From contig OW121854.1 in NCBI GenBank assembly GCA_933228895.1, positions 93,982,609 through 94,046,608 on the forward strand: a DNA stretch of 64,000 nucleotides. Reading direction: 5' to 3'. Under the pieces are notes generated by a model. That model saw only the letters and a program-made list of their open reading frames with translations, was not told where the DNA came from and made no database searches. The stretch is from Platycnemis pennipes. Taxonomy: Eukaryota > Arthropoda > Insecta > Odonata > Platycnemididae. Shown here one piece after another: positions 1 through 10,760 of the stretch (the stretch's first letter is position 1; every line of letters begins with the position of its first letter). The position numbers and the translations under genes were made by a program.

Positions 1-365
1 ATTTTCGCCAAGAACATTTTAGCTAATAAAATTCAAATTCAAAGAGTTATAACAAATAGTGCATCTTCCCGATTATAATTTCCCCCGCCATAGAATACAA
101 GAAGATTTTGTAGCAAGTTTAAGATAGGAAAATGATAACTCTGTTGAAAACGAGTTTTAATTTGGCACTAGTCTCAATATTTCCTGCATTCTTCCAGGAA
201 GTACCTAGTCTTAATAGTCGTGCCAAATTTATCACATCATTTTCGTTCTAGAAATTGTGATGGAAATTGCGACATCGAGTTGGTGCTGTGACTACAGTCA
301 TTGTAAAGCTTCCTTCCTCAATAACTTGGGTCGATATCCCAACAGTGTAGGATTTTTCAGTACAT
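1..365. other. A+T-rich DNA, nothing recognised
   Basis: No open frame of note and no repeat that I can match elsewhere in the window. Confidence 0.5.
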
Positions 366-425
366 ACCGGTGAGTACTATTTAGAGAGCACCTTAACTTC
401 ACTACTCCGTCCATCAGATCGGACT
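366..425 (+). mobile_element. SINE-A body fragment
   Basis: The segment matches the middle of the SINE-A family used throughout this annotation: a GAGTRCT...GAGAGCA...TTC block followed by ACTCCGTCC and a degraded copy of GTCGGATGGGACGTTAAG. Both tRNA head and 3' tail are missing. It lies beside the palindrome at 443-735 and may once have been part of the same insertion. Confidence 0.55.
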
Positions 426-442
426 GAAGATGTACTTCACAT

Positions 443-735
443 TAATTGCCATGTGAAGAAATTCACCTGGACCGGGAATAAAACCACGGACCTTGTTCTT
501 CCGGGCCACTGCGCAGACCACTACGCAACACAGAATCTTTCACACGGCAATGAGGTTCAAGGTACTAGATTTACAAATCTAGTTCAAACCGTGGTTCTAG
601 GTACCTACTAGATTTACAAAATCTAGTACCTTGAACCTCGGAAAAATTGCCATGTGAAATACGGATCCTGGGCACCGTAGTGGTCTGCGCAGTGGCCCGG
701 AAAACCGAAGGTCCGTTGTTCGATTCCCGAACCGA
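443..735. repeat. Imperfect palindrome with two facing tRNA-like SINE heads
   Basis: The right half (about 670-735, + strand) reads like a tRNA head, with TAGTGGTCTGCGCAGTGG near the A-box position and GTTCGATTCCCG as a B box. The left half (about 473-535) is its inverted copy, sharing CCGGGCCACTGCGCAGACCA, with the B-box end degraded. The centre is a second nested inverted repeat, 552-582 against 608-639, separated by about 25 bases and differing by only about one base. TTGCCATGTGAA occurs in direct and inverted form around the core. This looks like two tRNA-derived SINE 5' ends joined in opposite orientation. It is unlikely to be a functional tRNA gene because the acceptor arms do not pair. 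Confidence 0.7.
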
Positions 736-740
736 GTACT

Positions 741-810
741 TATAGACGCTTTATGTTAAGAGTAGACTAATTTCGATGCCAGATTTTCCTCTACAATTCC
801 ATTGGTTCCT
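741..810 (+). mobile_element. SINE-A 3' half fragment
   Basis: It aligns to the SINE-A segment that normally reads GTTAAGAGTAGGCTAATGCC followed by a pyrimidine-rich stretch and GTTCCCT. Here it reads GTTAAGAGTAGACTAATTTC with further substitutions. It follows the tRNA-like head at 670-735 on the same strand, so head and tail may be one SINE with an internal deletion. Confidence 0.55.
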
Positions 811-1252
811 AAAAATTTCCCATCTCTTCCGAATATACCCAGCCTAACTTGCTCCAATGACCGTACTTGCCGATTATCTCCCCTAATAGCAATAATAACC
901 TGTGAGCAAAGGCAATGCGCCAAGAGACAAGAATTACGTCCGGCTATTCTAAAGATGTTTGGGGAAAATGAAAGGTTAACTTTCCCTTGACTTTTCTCTA
1001 CATTAATATGAAGATTTTGAAGATAATATTTGCTAGAAATTTACTAAAAATACTGTCAGTAGACTGTCACAAAATTTAAGTGACCGAGGCTAAAAGGAAT
1101 GAATATTATTATTCCATCGTAAACATTACAATGAATATGAACGAGCGTTACCGACAGATCTGAAATATTGCCTGAGTCACAAAGCCTAAAGTTTTTATTA
1201 CTTCTGATCCCTATTGCTTTGGGTAAAACTTTTACGTCCAACTGCCAGCACG
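811..1252. other. Unassigned A+T-rich spacer
   Basis: It contains a 62-codon + frame (802-990) without recognisable similarity. Nothing else is seen up to the SINE target-site duplication at 1253. Confidence 0.5.
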
Positions 1253-1600
1253 GATTAAGATCGGGTTGGTGTGGTGGCTAGAGTACTGGCCTCCCATCCC
1301 GAGGGCACGGGTTAGATTCCCGGCAGTGGCGGATTTTTTAGTCGCTAACCGGTCCCCACTTGAGTGCCTGGTGGAGAGCATTTCAGGTTCAGTACTCCGT
1401 CCGTCGGATGGGACGTTAAGCCGTGGTTCCCTTGGCACCTTTCGTTATTAGCAGGCTAATGCCGACGCCGGTTTTATCTTTACCCTTCCTCCGTTCTCTG
1501 AAAACTCCTGCCATTACCCAATTACCCACCTATCCTAAATGGCACAAATGAACTCAGCTGTCGGTCGCCTCCCCTAAATAACCAACAAACAGATTAAGAT
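1253..1600 (+). mobile_element. Full-length SINE-A with 9-bp target-site duplication
   Basis: The body (1262-1591) is flanked by exact 9-bp duplications GATTAAGAT (1253-1261 and 1592-1600). The 5' end is a tRNA-derived head: GGTGTGGTGGCTAGAG supplies the A-box region and GGGTTAGATTCCCGG a B box with one substitution from GGTTCGATTCC. The core reads ACTCCGTCCGTCGGATGGGA, followed by GCTAATGCCGACGCCGG. The 3' end is CGGTCGCCTCCCCTAAATAA then CCAAC, with no poly(A). Autonomous mobility would depend on a LINE partner. Transcription by RNA polymerase III is expected for the class but not shown here. Confidence 0.9.
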
Positions 1601-2698
1601 ATGCGATTTATGTTATTGCTGCTGTCATAGCTCTGGCATAAAAATAAAAGAAACAACCTCTGATATTAAAAACGGAATGTGCTTAAACGCAGAATATTAA
1701 AATGAATATGATTTGAATATCTAAATAAAAATGTTGGTGATTCCAATACATTTTCAATTTATACGCTAGTTGACAAGCTTGCTTACTGTACTTTTAAATT
1801 CAAATGAAAAAAAAATATTTTTTAGACTAAAACGCACGCAATTTTTTTTCATCAACAACGTGATATATTAAGGCAGTTTGATAAAGTTTCCTACTCAGAA
1901 TAAAAAACGTTCGGTAGTAGTAAGTGGGTTTCAATTCAAGCCATCATTCCATTATCTTCTTGCCAAGCCGTTTGTGGCAGCTAGTAATCGCGATGTTCGT
2001 GCTTTGATGAAAAATAAAATCGACGGTATCCACCCTCCAATTCCACATCAATACAGTCAAATGCTTAGTGTTACGTGTGACGTGTAAACTACAAAGTATG
2101 TACGTGCGGAAAATACCAACGATATTGACTGGCTATTGCTCTGGAGACTAGATCCATTTGGTACGATTGATTTTAACACAAGAGCGCATATGATTGCATT
2201 CGCATTTCCCCTTCGCTCTCCGTACCTGAAATGGAAGAATTGCTAATTACGCGCCTGGAGTCATGAATCCAACGATTCGCAATAGTGGATCTCTATTGGA
2301 ATTGGCTCTCGTCGACATAGCCCTGAACTAATTTTCCATTCGGTCATCACCACACATGTGAGGTTAAATCCATTAGATACTTCCCCCTAACCGGTGCCGT
2401 AAACGTCCAACTATTTTTGTACGGTTTCGCTGACTCAAGCCCATTTCTATTTTCTAATTCCCATACAAGGCCGGAAAACATGCAGCGAACCAAGAGAATG
2501 ATTCTATATCGTTGTAATTGTCATTGGAGCAGCAAACCGACAACTAGGGTCACTTGCGCCTATAAGCATCTGTGGCTATTATTGAAGACCTAGAAATTAT
2601 TTAGGAAACAGGAAAAGGGCATAGATTAAGCCATGATTTTATTGTGGTAGCTAGCATGCAGGAATTAACCAAGTATGAGCGTTATTAGGAGTATATTC
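1601..2698. other. Spacer without recognised features
   Basis: The first 300 bases are strongly A+T-rich. From about 2100 to 2450 composition is more balanced, with several CpGs, but there is no long frame or familiar motif. Confidence 0.5.
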
Positions 2699-3020
2699 CT
2701 TCGGGGGAGGCAACCGAGAGACAGTTATTTGCAGCATTTAGGAAAGTCAGAATGCCCAATACGGTTAGGAGTTTTTCAAGGCACGAAGGTGGAGAAAATC
2801 CTGGCGTCGGAGAAGCCTATTCTTAAAAAAAATGCCCACTAAGGTCCACATTTTAACGTCCCATCCGACGGACGGAGTACTGCACTCGAAGTGCTCTCCA
2901 CACAGCACTCAAGTAAGGTCCGGTAAAACAATTAAAAACCTCTCCCACTTCCAGGATTTGAACCCAGTGTCTCGGAATGGGAGGCCAGTACTATTGCCAC
3001 TAAATCAAACAGGTCTCACC
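2699..3020 (-). mobile_element. Diverged SINE-A copy
   Basis: Read on the - strand it runs from a degraded tRNA head (the + strand shows GAGGCCAGTACTATTGCCAC), through the conserved core (CCATCCGACGGACGGAGTAC on +), to the 3' tail at 2699-2725 (GGGGGAGGCAACCGAGAGAC on +). Many substitutions and no clear flanking duplication indicate an old copy. Confidence 0.8.
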
Positions 3021-3251
3021 TGTTGGTCGGTCGTCCGTCCCGATTAACTATCTAACTCGTACTTAACACTCGTCATTGATAAGTAAGATTTATGTAAACT
3101 ATTGACCTATAGTTAAATAACCAGAATACCAAAGCATGGAAAACAGATTGAAAGGAAAAATAAAGTTTAAACAAATTTCACGCAATGTAGACAGCGAGGA
3201 TGGACGAAATAAATTTGGTGGCCGAGTTAAAAGCGAAAAACACAGAGAAAT

Positions 3252-3316
3252 AGATTTGAAACCATGCTTCCGGGACGGGAGATCAGTACTCTAGCCACCA
3301 CGCCAACATGATCCCT
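3252..3316 (-). mobile_element. SINE-A tRNA-head fragment
   Basis: Only the 5' end is present. The + strand shows GAGATCAGTACTCTAGCCAC then CACGCCAAC and GATCCC, the inverse of the SINE-A start, preceded by a degraded B box. Confidence 0.65.
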
Positions 3317-6300
3317 TTGAATTCATTTTTGTATTATACAGCATTAATATTTACAATGATCTCCATTATTTACTCCAGTGGGTCAAGAAAGTAGCAAATC
3401 AGCGTTTAGAAACACGTATATGGATATCCTCTAATAATTAGATTCGAGGCATAGGCTACTGAATGAGAATATATGTTATCTCACTTAAAATGGCTTATGG
3501 TATACATATGAATGCATGCCAAATAGTAGAAAATCAGAGAACAGGCCTAATGCCAGATAAACTAGAATAAAAAAAACTAGATGCTCACAGAAATAACTTC
3601 AAGTTGCCATTCATATCAAAGCCTGGATGATTTTTGATTTGATCGATAGTTTTCTACCTAGTACGGTACACATTGATGTATTCCTACTTAAAAATTGCAT
3701 AGATTTGACCAAAACGGTCCTTCCCTATGCTATTTTTCAAGCCAAAATCTTTTCATATCACCAGATATCAGGGGTCTAGAGCTGCAAATCAATTCGTATA
3801 CCAATTAAAATGCGGCTAGGTTCTAATCCCTTATCGGATTATGACGTAATTTGTAGTGAAATTTAATGTTTGAAATAGCCCTTTTCACTGAAATACCAAA
3901 TTCGGAGGAGATATCGGCATGCTAAAAATTCGAAGAAAGCACTGTATGGATTACCAATAGGATACCAACGGAATACTAATTGTAAGATTATCAAGCGTTG
4001 GGATACTAATGCTAGCGGTTCAAAGAAGATTGCTAGGGAAGAGGAAAAGAGATTAAGTATTTAAAGAAAACAATGTATCGAGGGAAAGTGAAAATCGCTT
4101 TTTTCTCAGAATCAACATTCTGGAATGTTATTATTCCATCCTCAGCACTACTAAGAATGACATATTTAAAACTCCACTTCATAAAAACCTGAAAAAACTG
4201 TATTTACATCAGGGAAAATCTTTTTTTTTTAAGGAATTGCTCTGAGGTAATTATTGTATTAGATGTTGTATATTTATTTTAAATGTGGAGTACCTACAGA
4301 TCTAATGTCCTTTGTAGCCTTGAAGATGAAATATTTAATTCAGAAACTTTTCTAAGAGAAGAAAAAGTGGGTGATATTGACTTGCTCTCAATATAAATTT
4401 CAAAAATAAACTCAATCAATAAGGTCGACAATGGGAAATACTTATATTCACTGCAAGTTAAAATAACGATAAGATGAAGGCAGATAATATGATTACAGAA
4501 CTAAATAAGGCCATAGAGGTAACGGAAACGTAAATAAGTGAAAAAGAGAGCAGAAATCTTCCATAAAAGCCGACCATGACCGGAAGAAACCTACTATTAC
4601 TAATACACAGCCTAAAGGTGGTGTGCAGGCTGCTTTACCTATAATGACAAATAAACGTAAATCACAAAAGGTCATGTGTTGCTAAAGAAGTTCTTCAAAT
4701 CATTTCACGTGTCTTTCAAATCAAATTCAAATTTCAAATGCCCACGACTTAAATTTACACCGAGTTAGTCACTTAGATGAATTATCTTTGAGCTTGTAAT
4801 CACTGTCGGTGATTTACACCTATTGATTTCGTGTGGGTACTTTGTACTAAAGTAACAGCAGTATACAGACGAAAGAATTTTGCCTTTCTTTCCTGGCGTG
4901 GTTACCTTTGATTCCATTAGACCTAAACTCTAAATTCACGAATATTCTGAAATGAATACCAGTTTAAAAGCCTATTAATCGAAGAAAACCTTCCTTTATT
5001 TGTACTTGAACTTCTACAACCTCAGGCAATTTGATCAACTTCAACATATCTAAATTCATGGTTAATGATCCAAAAATATCAACCCTTAAAGATATCTCCT
5101 AGGGTTACACATGCCGTGTAAGTGCGTTCATGGATATCACGAATGCAGAATGTGGAATCACGCGTATGCCTGGCACGTTTCGTTTCTCAGCGAGCTCTAT
5201 GATTTTCAGTCCCGCCGGAGAGAGATTTTGAGGGCGTGACCCCTTTTCCTTGCATGGCGTTTCGCATTTGACGTCGTTTGTGATGCCTCATTGCTTCAGC
5301 CAGTCACAAGGAGCATCACTTACGGAGGTGCACTGCTGTCAAGCACCGCGCTGAGTCAATGTACGTTGCTCGTTAGTTGTGATTTAATTTTAAAGGGTCT
5401 TCCTTGATCCGCTCAGCTTTACACGCTGGTGTTCTAGCTTCTAGTGGAAAATAAATGAGTGCGAGACGATTTGTGATCAAAATGATAGATATCCCTAGTC
5501 AAATATTCAAAAGGCAATAGTTTAAAATTAATGGTGCTATTGAGTCCTAAAGTTTACACGAACTCAGGTTAATAACGGAAGTAGCTTCAAAATGCATGCT
5601 ACAAAAAAAAGATAATGCATATGGAGGAAAATCAACTGCTTGAAAGACTACTAACGCCCCCCACTTTTATTTTTATTCTTACCTTGTGTGCATGAAGGGT
5701 CACTGGCGTTGGAGAAATCCTCGTAAACCCTGCTTGTGTGTTTGATTGAACTCACGAAGGTGACTGTACTTTGTATACAAACCTGAGCGAGTGAGTGATT
5801 GTGTGAGTCACTGTTCGTTTCTATTTTTATCTTGATTTCCTTAATTTTGAGCGTGACGGTTGTTTGTAACATGTGAGTGAGATTGCGAATGCATCATTTA
5901 CTACCACTTAAGTTTCTCCGTATGCTTGATTTTGTACGTGTGATTGAGAGCTCCCTTACTTTGTAAATACTCCTTCCTTCCCCCCTTCCCCCCATTTTTA
6001 TTCCTTTGTGCCCTTATGGTTACGGCTTTGTGGATTTTAATCTTCATTTGTTATTTATTACAGCCATAGATACGTTCTTTTTTAACTACCACGGACTCCG
6101 TTCCCTTTCATGAAATTTCTCTAGGTAAGGTAGTCGAAGGAAACTGGTGATGAGAAAAGACCAATGTTGAAGAGATGAGTGGCTTAAGGCAAAATTTATA
6201 GGATCTCCACCAAATGTTAGATAACTCTTTGTTTAAGTGCTTTTTCCCAGAGGCAACGAAATCACTGCAATGACTTATGCATGTAATTATGTGATTTCAA

Positions 6301-6573
6301 GTTTTGCCTGGATTTATAATAACCGAATTCATTTTTACCACACCACACAATATGCAATGCTGAAAGAAAACTCTCTTTTATTTATTTAAATCACGATAAA
6401 ATTATAATCTCTACTTTGCCATGCCTCACTGTCTCAAAGAGATATTGTTCGATTATCTATTGCTAATGGCAAAAGTTCGACTTAATTTCATTAGAATAAC
6501 ACAATAAACTATAAAAATAAAGAATGCCACTAGCATACTAACAGACTCGCCACACCTTTCCACGGCGAACAAT
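3317..6573. other. 3.3 kb without recognised genes or repeats
   Basis: Mostly A+T-rich. Two patches stand out: about 5120-5370 is CpG-containing and less A+T-rich, and 5971-5994 is a pure pyrimidine tract. Frames at 4493-4675 and 5651-5872 (- strand) have no recognisable protein similarity. Confidence 0.5.
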
Positions 6574-6634
6574 ATATTTCCGTATGAATAAGAAGATGCA
6601 ACCTATGTAAATTTTCACTGACTTTTATTTGTTG

Positions 6635-6673
6635 GTACAACGCGTTTCGACGCTAAGGCTTCATCTCAAGTAC
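6635..6673 (-). ncRNA. Hammerhead-like motif, left arm of HH-1 (damaged)
   Basis: It mirrors the motif at 6675-6714 but has lost one base from the catalytic core (TTGAGA instead of TTGAAGA). Stem I (GTAC/GTAC), stem II and the GAAAC element are kept. Confidence 0.5.
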
Positions 6674-6674
6674 A

Positions 6675-6714
6675 GTACTTGAAGATGAAGCCTTAGCGTC
6701 GAAACGCGTTGTAC
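6675..6714 (+). ncRNA. Type I hammerhead-like motif in HH-1
   Basis: Order on the + strand: stem I strand GTAC (6675-6678), core TTGAAGA (6679-6685), one extra T, stem II GAAGC/GCGTC with loop CTTA and one A-G mismatch, GAAAC (6701-6705), a 2-bp stem III AC/GT with a 2-base loop, the predicted cleavage position GTT (6708-6710), then stem I strand GTAC (6711-6714). The order matches type I hammerheads with minimal helix III described from Penelope-like elements. The core starts with T where the canonical core has C, and GTT is not the preferred GTC, so activity is uncertain. Confidence 0.6.
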
Positions 6715-6817
6715 CAACAAATAAAAGTCTGTGAAAATTTACATAGGTTGCATCTTCTTATTCAACATGAATTTTCACCAAGTGAAAGCCGAATCTATCG
6801 ATTTCATATTTCCGTAT

Positions 6818-7170
6818 ATTTACGCAGCCTTGTGAGATAACTTGAAATCAGTCTAGATATTTACGACTTCCGTCTCACACATAAAATTCGGTTTCGTACA
6901 GGTAAAATTGAACATAGTTATTAGCTTTTACTACTAGGTCATATCCCACCGTCTAACTTCACATACTCCAAACTCTTAGCAATGAAAGCATCCATATCCG
7001 AGGTGGGTTGTCAGGCCAGCACGTTGCCTGCATAATAAACACGGCCGGTTATCAATTCCACTCCTTGTGAAGTTACACCCAAAGTTACCCTTAATCCTCA
7101 AGTAGATCTCTTAATTTTGACCTTCGTTTTCGTCTAGCAATGGAGAATTTTCTAGCACTACTTTCGTTGT
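6818..7170. other. Spacer, nothing recognised
   Basis: A+T-rich DNA between the palindromic insert and the SINE at 7171. No motif or frame could be assigned. Confidence 0.5.
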
Positions 7171-7513
7171 TTGGTTGGTTTTTCAGGGGAGGCGACCGAC
7201 AGCTGAGGCCATTTGCGCCATTAAGATAGGTGGGTAATTGGGTAATGGTAGGAGTTTTCAGGGAACAGGTGGAGAGTAACCCGGCGTCTGCATTAGCCTA
7301 CTATTAACTAAAGGCGTCAAGGGAACCACAGCTTAACGTCCCATCCCACGTACGGTGTACTGAACTTGAAATGCCCTCCACTAGGCACTCCGGTCTGGTG
7401 GGGAAAGTGGCGGATTTTTCCACTGAAAAATCCGCCACTCAAAATCCGGGGAATTGAACCCGGGCCCTCGGGATGAGAGGCCAGTACTCTAGCCACCACA
7501 CCAACACGATCCC
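7171..7513 (-). mobile_element. SINE-A copy with internal snap-back
   Basis: All parts of SINE-A are present in reverse: the 3' tail (GGGGAGGCGACCGACAGCTG on +), the core, and the tRNA head ending GATCCC at 7513 with a good B box (GAACCCGGG on +). In the linker between core and head, a perfect 14-bp hairpin with a 4-base loop (7407-7438) replaces the usual single sequence. The element's GTGGCGGATTTTTC segment appears once forward and once inverted. No clear target-site duplication was found. Confidence 0.85.
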
Positions 7514-9211
7514 TAATCTTCTTGCAAAACCTATCATTTATATTAAGGTTGAAAGTTCCCTTATTTAATTTATAACTTGGTTGAAACTTTCCTTATTTAA
7601 TTTCCTGTTTTACAAACTTTCACTGTGAAAGTTTTGCTCACTCAAAGTATATAAAAGTTCACATACAGTTTTTCAGATATGAGATATGCTACCTCTTAAT
7701 CTGGAGGTATTCGTTTTTTCCAAGAGAGAATATTCGATTAGCTGAGATGAATGCTAAATCAATAAATGATGACATGTCTCATAGCTATCGCCAAGTAAGT
7801 TTTTTTTCTCCGCTGAATTATAAATCATTATGATATAAAAAAAAACTGAAGATAAGATGCGCGATCGATACACATTTTTCTATTTTCAGCCGAGGAAGGA
7901 GAATTGAAAGACTCCGTTGAATATCTTAAAAGTCTCCTGGAAATAACAGGCCTCACCCGGCCATTCCATCGAAAACACCCTCAATGATTTCGCAACGGTG
8001 CCAACGAGCTCAACTTTTCCTGTGGAATGTTGACGAAGTTCTGAGAAGCAAAGGAGTTGGGAACGACTGTGGAAAACTGTTGCATAAGAATGGTATTTTT
8101 TTTTAATCCCCAAGGGAATTCCCATTTGAGGCTTTCTGACAACTGCAACATCAGACGGTCTTGAACTAGGTGAGAGAAGTTCTTCCAATCACCATGGCAG
8201 AACGGGATGAGCATGGATTGGAGTGAAGACGAAGAGAGAGAGGAAAAACAAGACCATTGAGGCGTAGATGAAAACATAAACTAACTTAGCACAAGAAAAT
8301 AATAGGAATGAAAAGTAAAATAGTTTTAGTACTTAGTAATAGTTTAGTAGATTGTACATAGTACAATAATTTCCAAAACCACCTAAGAAGCTAATGAAAA
8401 TATTAACACAAGTATATGTCGTTATAATTCAAAGAATATAATTAAATAACAGAAATATGATATCCAATAATACCACAGGTGTTGGCGTGGAAAATCATTC
8501 ATTAACATCAGAACCTAACGTGAGATTTGAATAAAAAAGCCTTCAACGTACAAGCAAAAGTTTTTAAAGAAATATTAAATCTTAGGGTAATCATTAGCAT
8601 AATTACGAACCCAAGAGATTAATAAACGTTTATAGCTTCTTCATTACTTTTCCCTCATATTATTCAACGAGAAAAGTGCGCAAAATCAAACAGGCTCAAC
8701 AAACACTCTTCCACTTTGATCGCACACTACTTGCCCTTTTTCCACGCTGAAATCAAATCGATTCACGTTTCACTCATGGTTTCCTCGAAGGTCATGCCCA
8801 ATAATAGGTGAAATTTGACCAAAACTCATTGGAATCGCCAAAAACTTCCGTATTGATAATTTAATGAACAGATAACCCATTTCCTTGATGGAGAAAAGTT
8901 GAAAATTCCATTTATCATTCAGTTTTTAATTCTGAAGATTTCACAATTTGATGTCTCAATGAGCATGGGAATACATAAACCCCAGGAAAAGTTCATGACA
9001 GACAAATGAGTGAATAAAAACATTTAACACTATTATTTCACATCAGCCCAAAGTCTCTTTAAAAGTTCACCTCCTCATTCATTTCCAAGCAAAAAAAAGA
9101 GAAAAACATTAAACACATTAATAAAAATGCAGACAATTCAAACACCACAAGAGTTTTCCTGAAAGCTGAATAGTGAACGCAAGAAAACTTGTTTTAGAGA
9201 GCGACTGAAAC
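7514..9211. other. Spacer with unrecognised overlapping frames
   Basis: Two overlapping - strand frames of about 100 codons (7886-8188 and 7981-8277) lie in a slightly more G+C-rich block. Neither resembles a protein I know and their codon usage is not convincing. The rest is A+T-rich. Confidence 0.45.
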
Positions 9212-9451
9212 TTTGTTAGCCATAGTAGCAAATAGAAAAACCACTTTGTAAGATTCAAAAAAAAATTTCATGTAACACCGACATAGGTTTCGATTGTACA
9301 CCAATCACCTTGAAGATGATTGGTATACAATCGAAACCTAGATCGGTGTTACAATAATATTTTGTGGAATGCTATTTGCTAAAATTTTGCTACTATCATG
9401 CGGCTCCACCAAGTCAAGCCTGAGGACTTCCTATTTATTTGTTAGCCTTAG
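9212..9451 (+). mobile_element. Palindromic Penelope-like hammerhead insert (HH-2)
   Basis: Near-identical 14-bp repeats TTTGTTAGCCATAG (9212-9225) and TTTGTTAGCCTTAG (9438-9451) bound a 212-bp insert. The left arm (9226 to about 9309) is an inverted copy of the right body (about 9310-9393). The right arm continues into a tail of about 44 bp (ending AGGACTTCCT near 9432). The same sequence family, in opposite orientation, forms the insert at 41937-42093, so this is a dispersed family. The forward arm carries the hammerhead-like motif; the inverted arm starts inside that motif and lacks its core. No frame is present. Confidence 0.75.
9306..9350 (+). ncRNA. Type I hammerhead-like motif in HH-2
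   Basis: Stem I strand CACC (9306-9309), core TTGAAGA (9310-9316), extra T, stem II GATTG/CAATC (9318-9322 and 9328-9332), GAAAC (9333-9337), loop CTAG, ATC where the sister copy at 42036 has GTC, then stem I strand GGTG (9345-9348). Stem I and stem II sequences differ completely from those of HH-1 but both still pair. The G-to-A change before the cleavage position probably weakens stem III. Confidence 0.6.
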
Positions 9452-10225
9452 TTGGCCGCACCTATTTTCACGAGCGTAATTGTATGCAAACGTAAGCACT
9501 TAGCAGAAAAGAGCTGAAGGTTCTGCCTCTGGTGTCAGAATATACTAATGCTACGTTTCGCTCCAATCTTCAACTTTCTATGCTTTTATAAGTTGACCTC
9601 ACTTGTAAAACAAGGCACAGATATAAGAAGTTTTTGGAATGACTATTTTCTAAAACCTATAAAAGTAATAAAATCAAGCTTTTACTCACACGTTTTACTA
9701 TTAGTAGAAGGAATTTGGTTTGCTTCCGTTTTGTATTTGCCTCGCTTTATGCAGCCCGAAAATGCCATGAAGATCAAAAAATAACCTCATGAAATAGCTG
9801 TCAATCCTACAATCACCTGTTTTCATATAACTCGCAAAAAATATCACATCTTCAATTATTATGTCAGCATTTGAATAGAGACGTAATGAAGCCTGTATCG
9901 CCATCACGACTACTTTTCTGTTTAGAAAGGCGAGTAAATTAATATGGAGTGCTACTCGGAACGAGGGCTCTGTTTCCGGGATTTTGACCCACATTTCCAT
10001 TCACCCCCTTCCTCAAAAAGGGTATTTTCTTTCCTCGTAAAAATGCAGTGGAGGGGTTACGGCTGGGAAACATTTGGAGGGGAGTGATTGAATGAGGATC
10101 ATTTTTGCCCCCCTTAATTGAGACGAAAAAACGGGAACGAAACAAAGAGCGAAAATGGCTTTCCGGGGGCGCGATTCTCTCCACGGAGGTCTCGCGTGTT
10201 AATCCAAGTCCTCGCATATCCGGAT
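9452..10225. other. Spacer with a G+C-richer block
   Basis: 9452-9950 is A+T-rich, with opposing unrecognised frames (9548-9784 + and 9701-10000 -). 9960-10225 is G+C- and CpG-richer. It leads directly into a repeat-C fragment and carries no recognisable coding signal. Confidence 0.45.
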
Positions 10226-10760
10226 GGCCACTTCGAGGGTGTGTGGCAGGGGGTGATTTATCATCCAAGTTACACCACGCACATGTAGTGATAGTTATAT
10301 ACTACCTAATTAGAGATGAAGTGTTAACAATGTGCGGAACACACTACCAAGTCCACACTAACGCAAAATTCAAGGAAATATTCTGAAGATTCAGGCAATA
10401 TAGAGTGGAAGCGAAACATGATAACGCAGAAAGAAAATCAACGAGCCATACAAGATGCACCAACATATATATTTACATGTTGGTGCATACGTTACCTGAC
10501 GGTGCTGTAATACAGTGAAACCCTGGTCGTAGTAAAGTTTATTTTTGTGGATTAGGCTCGTGTTTTTTCTTTCTGTGTTATTAAAGGAAATGTTTATATA
10601 ATACTACACGCAACCGTTGTTTTCTTGAGGTTAATGAAGCATATAAAGAAAAAGTAAAATATTCATTACCACATCTCGTGCGTAAATATGTTCAATATGT
10701 TATTGTCCCTCGTTACACATGGAAAAATGACATTTTAAAACTTTCTTTCAGACTATCTAG
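10226..10760 (+). repeat. Repeat-C copy, 5'-truncated and interrupted
   Basis: GAGGGTGTGTGGCAGGGGGT at 10234 matches the conserved box of the repeat-C family (compare 17065-17122). A second shared block, GGAAAAATGACATTTT near 10722, also occurs at about 17305 in the other copy. The two blocks are about 480 bp apart here and 200 bp apart there, so this copy may carry inserted DNA. The class of the parent element is unknown to me. Confidence 0.5.
10455..10488. repeat. Perfect 12-bp hairpin
   Basis: ATGCACCAACAT (10455-10466) and its exact inverse ATGTTGGTGCAT (10477-10488) are separated by 10 A+T-rich bases. It lies between the two conserved blocks of the repeat-C copy. It is not followed by a T run, and its role is unknown. 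Confidence 0.7.

Larger units (their letters stand above)
6574..6817 (+). mobile_element. Palindromic Penelope-like hammerhead insert (HH-1)
   Basis: A 12-bp direct repeat ATATTTCCGTAT (6574-6585 and 6806-6817) flanks a 220-bp insert. Two arms of 88-89 bp (6586-6673 and 6675-6763) form a near-perfect palindrome around one central base; I count one mismatch and one single-base deletion. A 42-bp non-palindromic tail (6764-6805) follows the right arm. Each arm carries a hammerhead-like motif starting at the palindrome centre. There is no coding capacity. The 12-bp duplication, inverted 5' arm and short 3' extension resemble what is known of Penelope-like retroelements, so I infer a non-autonomous derivative. 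The near-identity of the arms suggests a fairly recent origin. Confidence 0.75.

Noticed and set aside
670..735. Possible tRNA gene
   Set aside because: The B box is good, but acceptor and anticodon stems do not pair well and an inverted copy lies 130 bp away. A SINE head is more likely.
7407..7438. Hairpin considered as a terminator or small RNA precursor
   Set aside because: Its sequence is that of the SINE linker in both orientations, so a rearranged SINE explains it.
7886..8277. Two overlapping - strand frames of about 100 codons
   Set aside because: I tried to read them as one frameshifted protein but found no domain or transposase motif.
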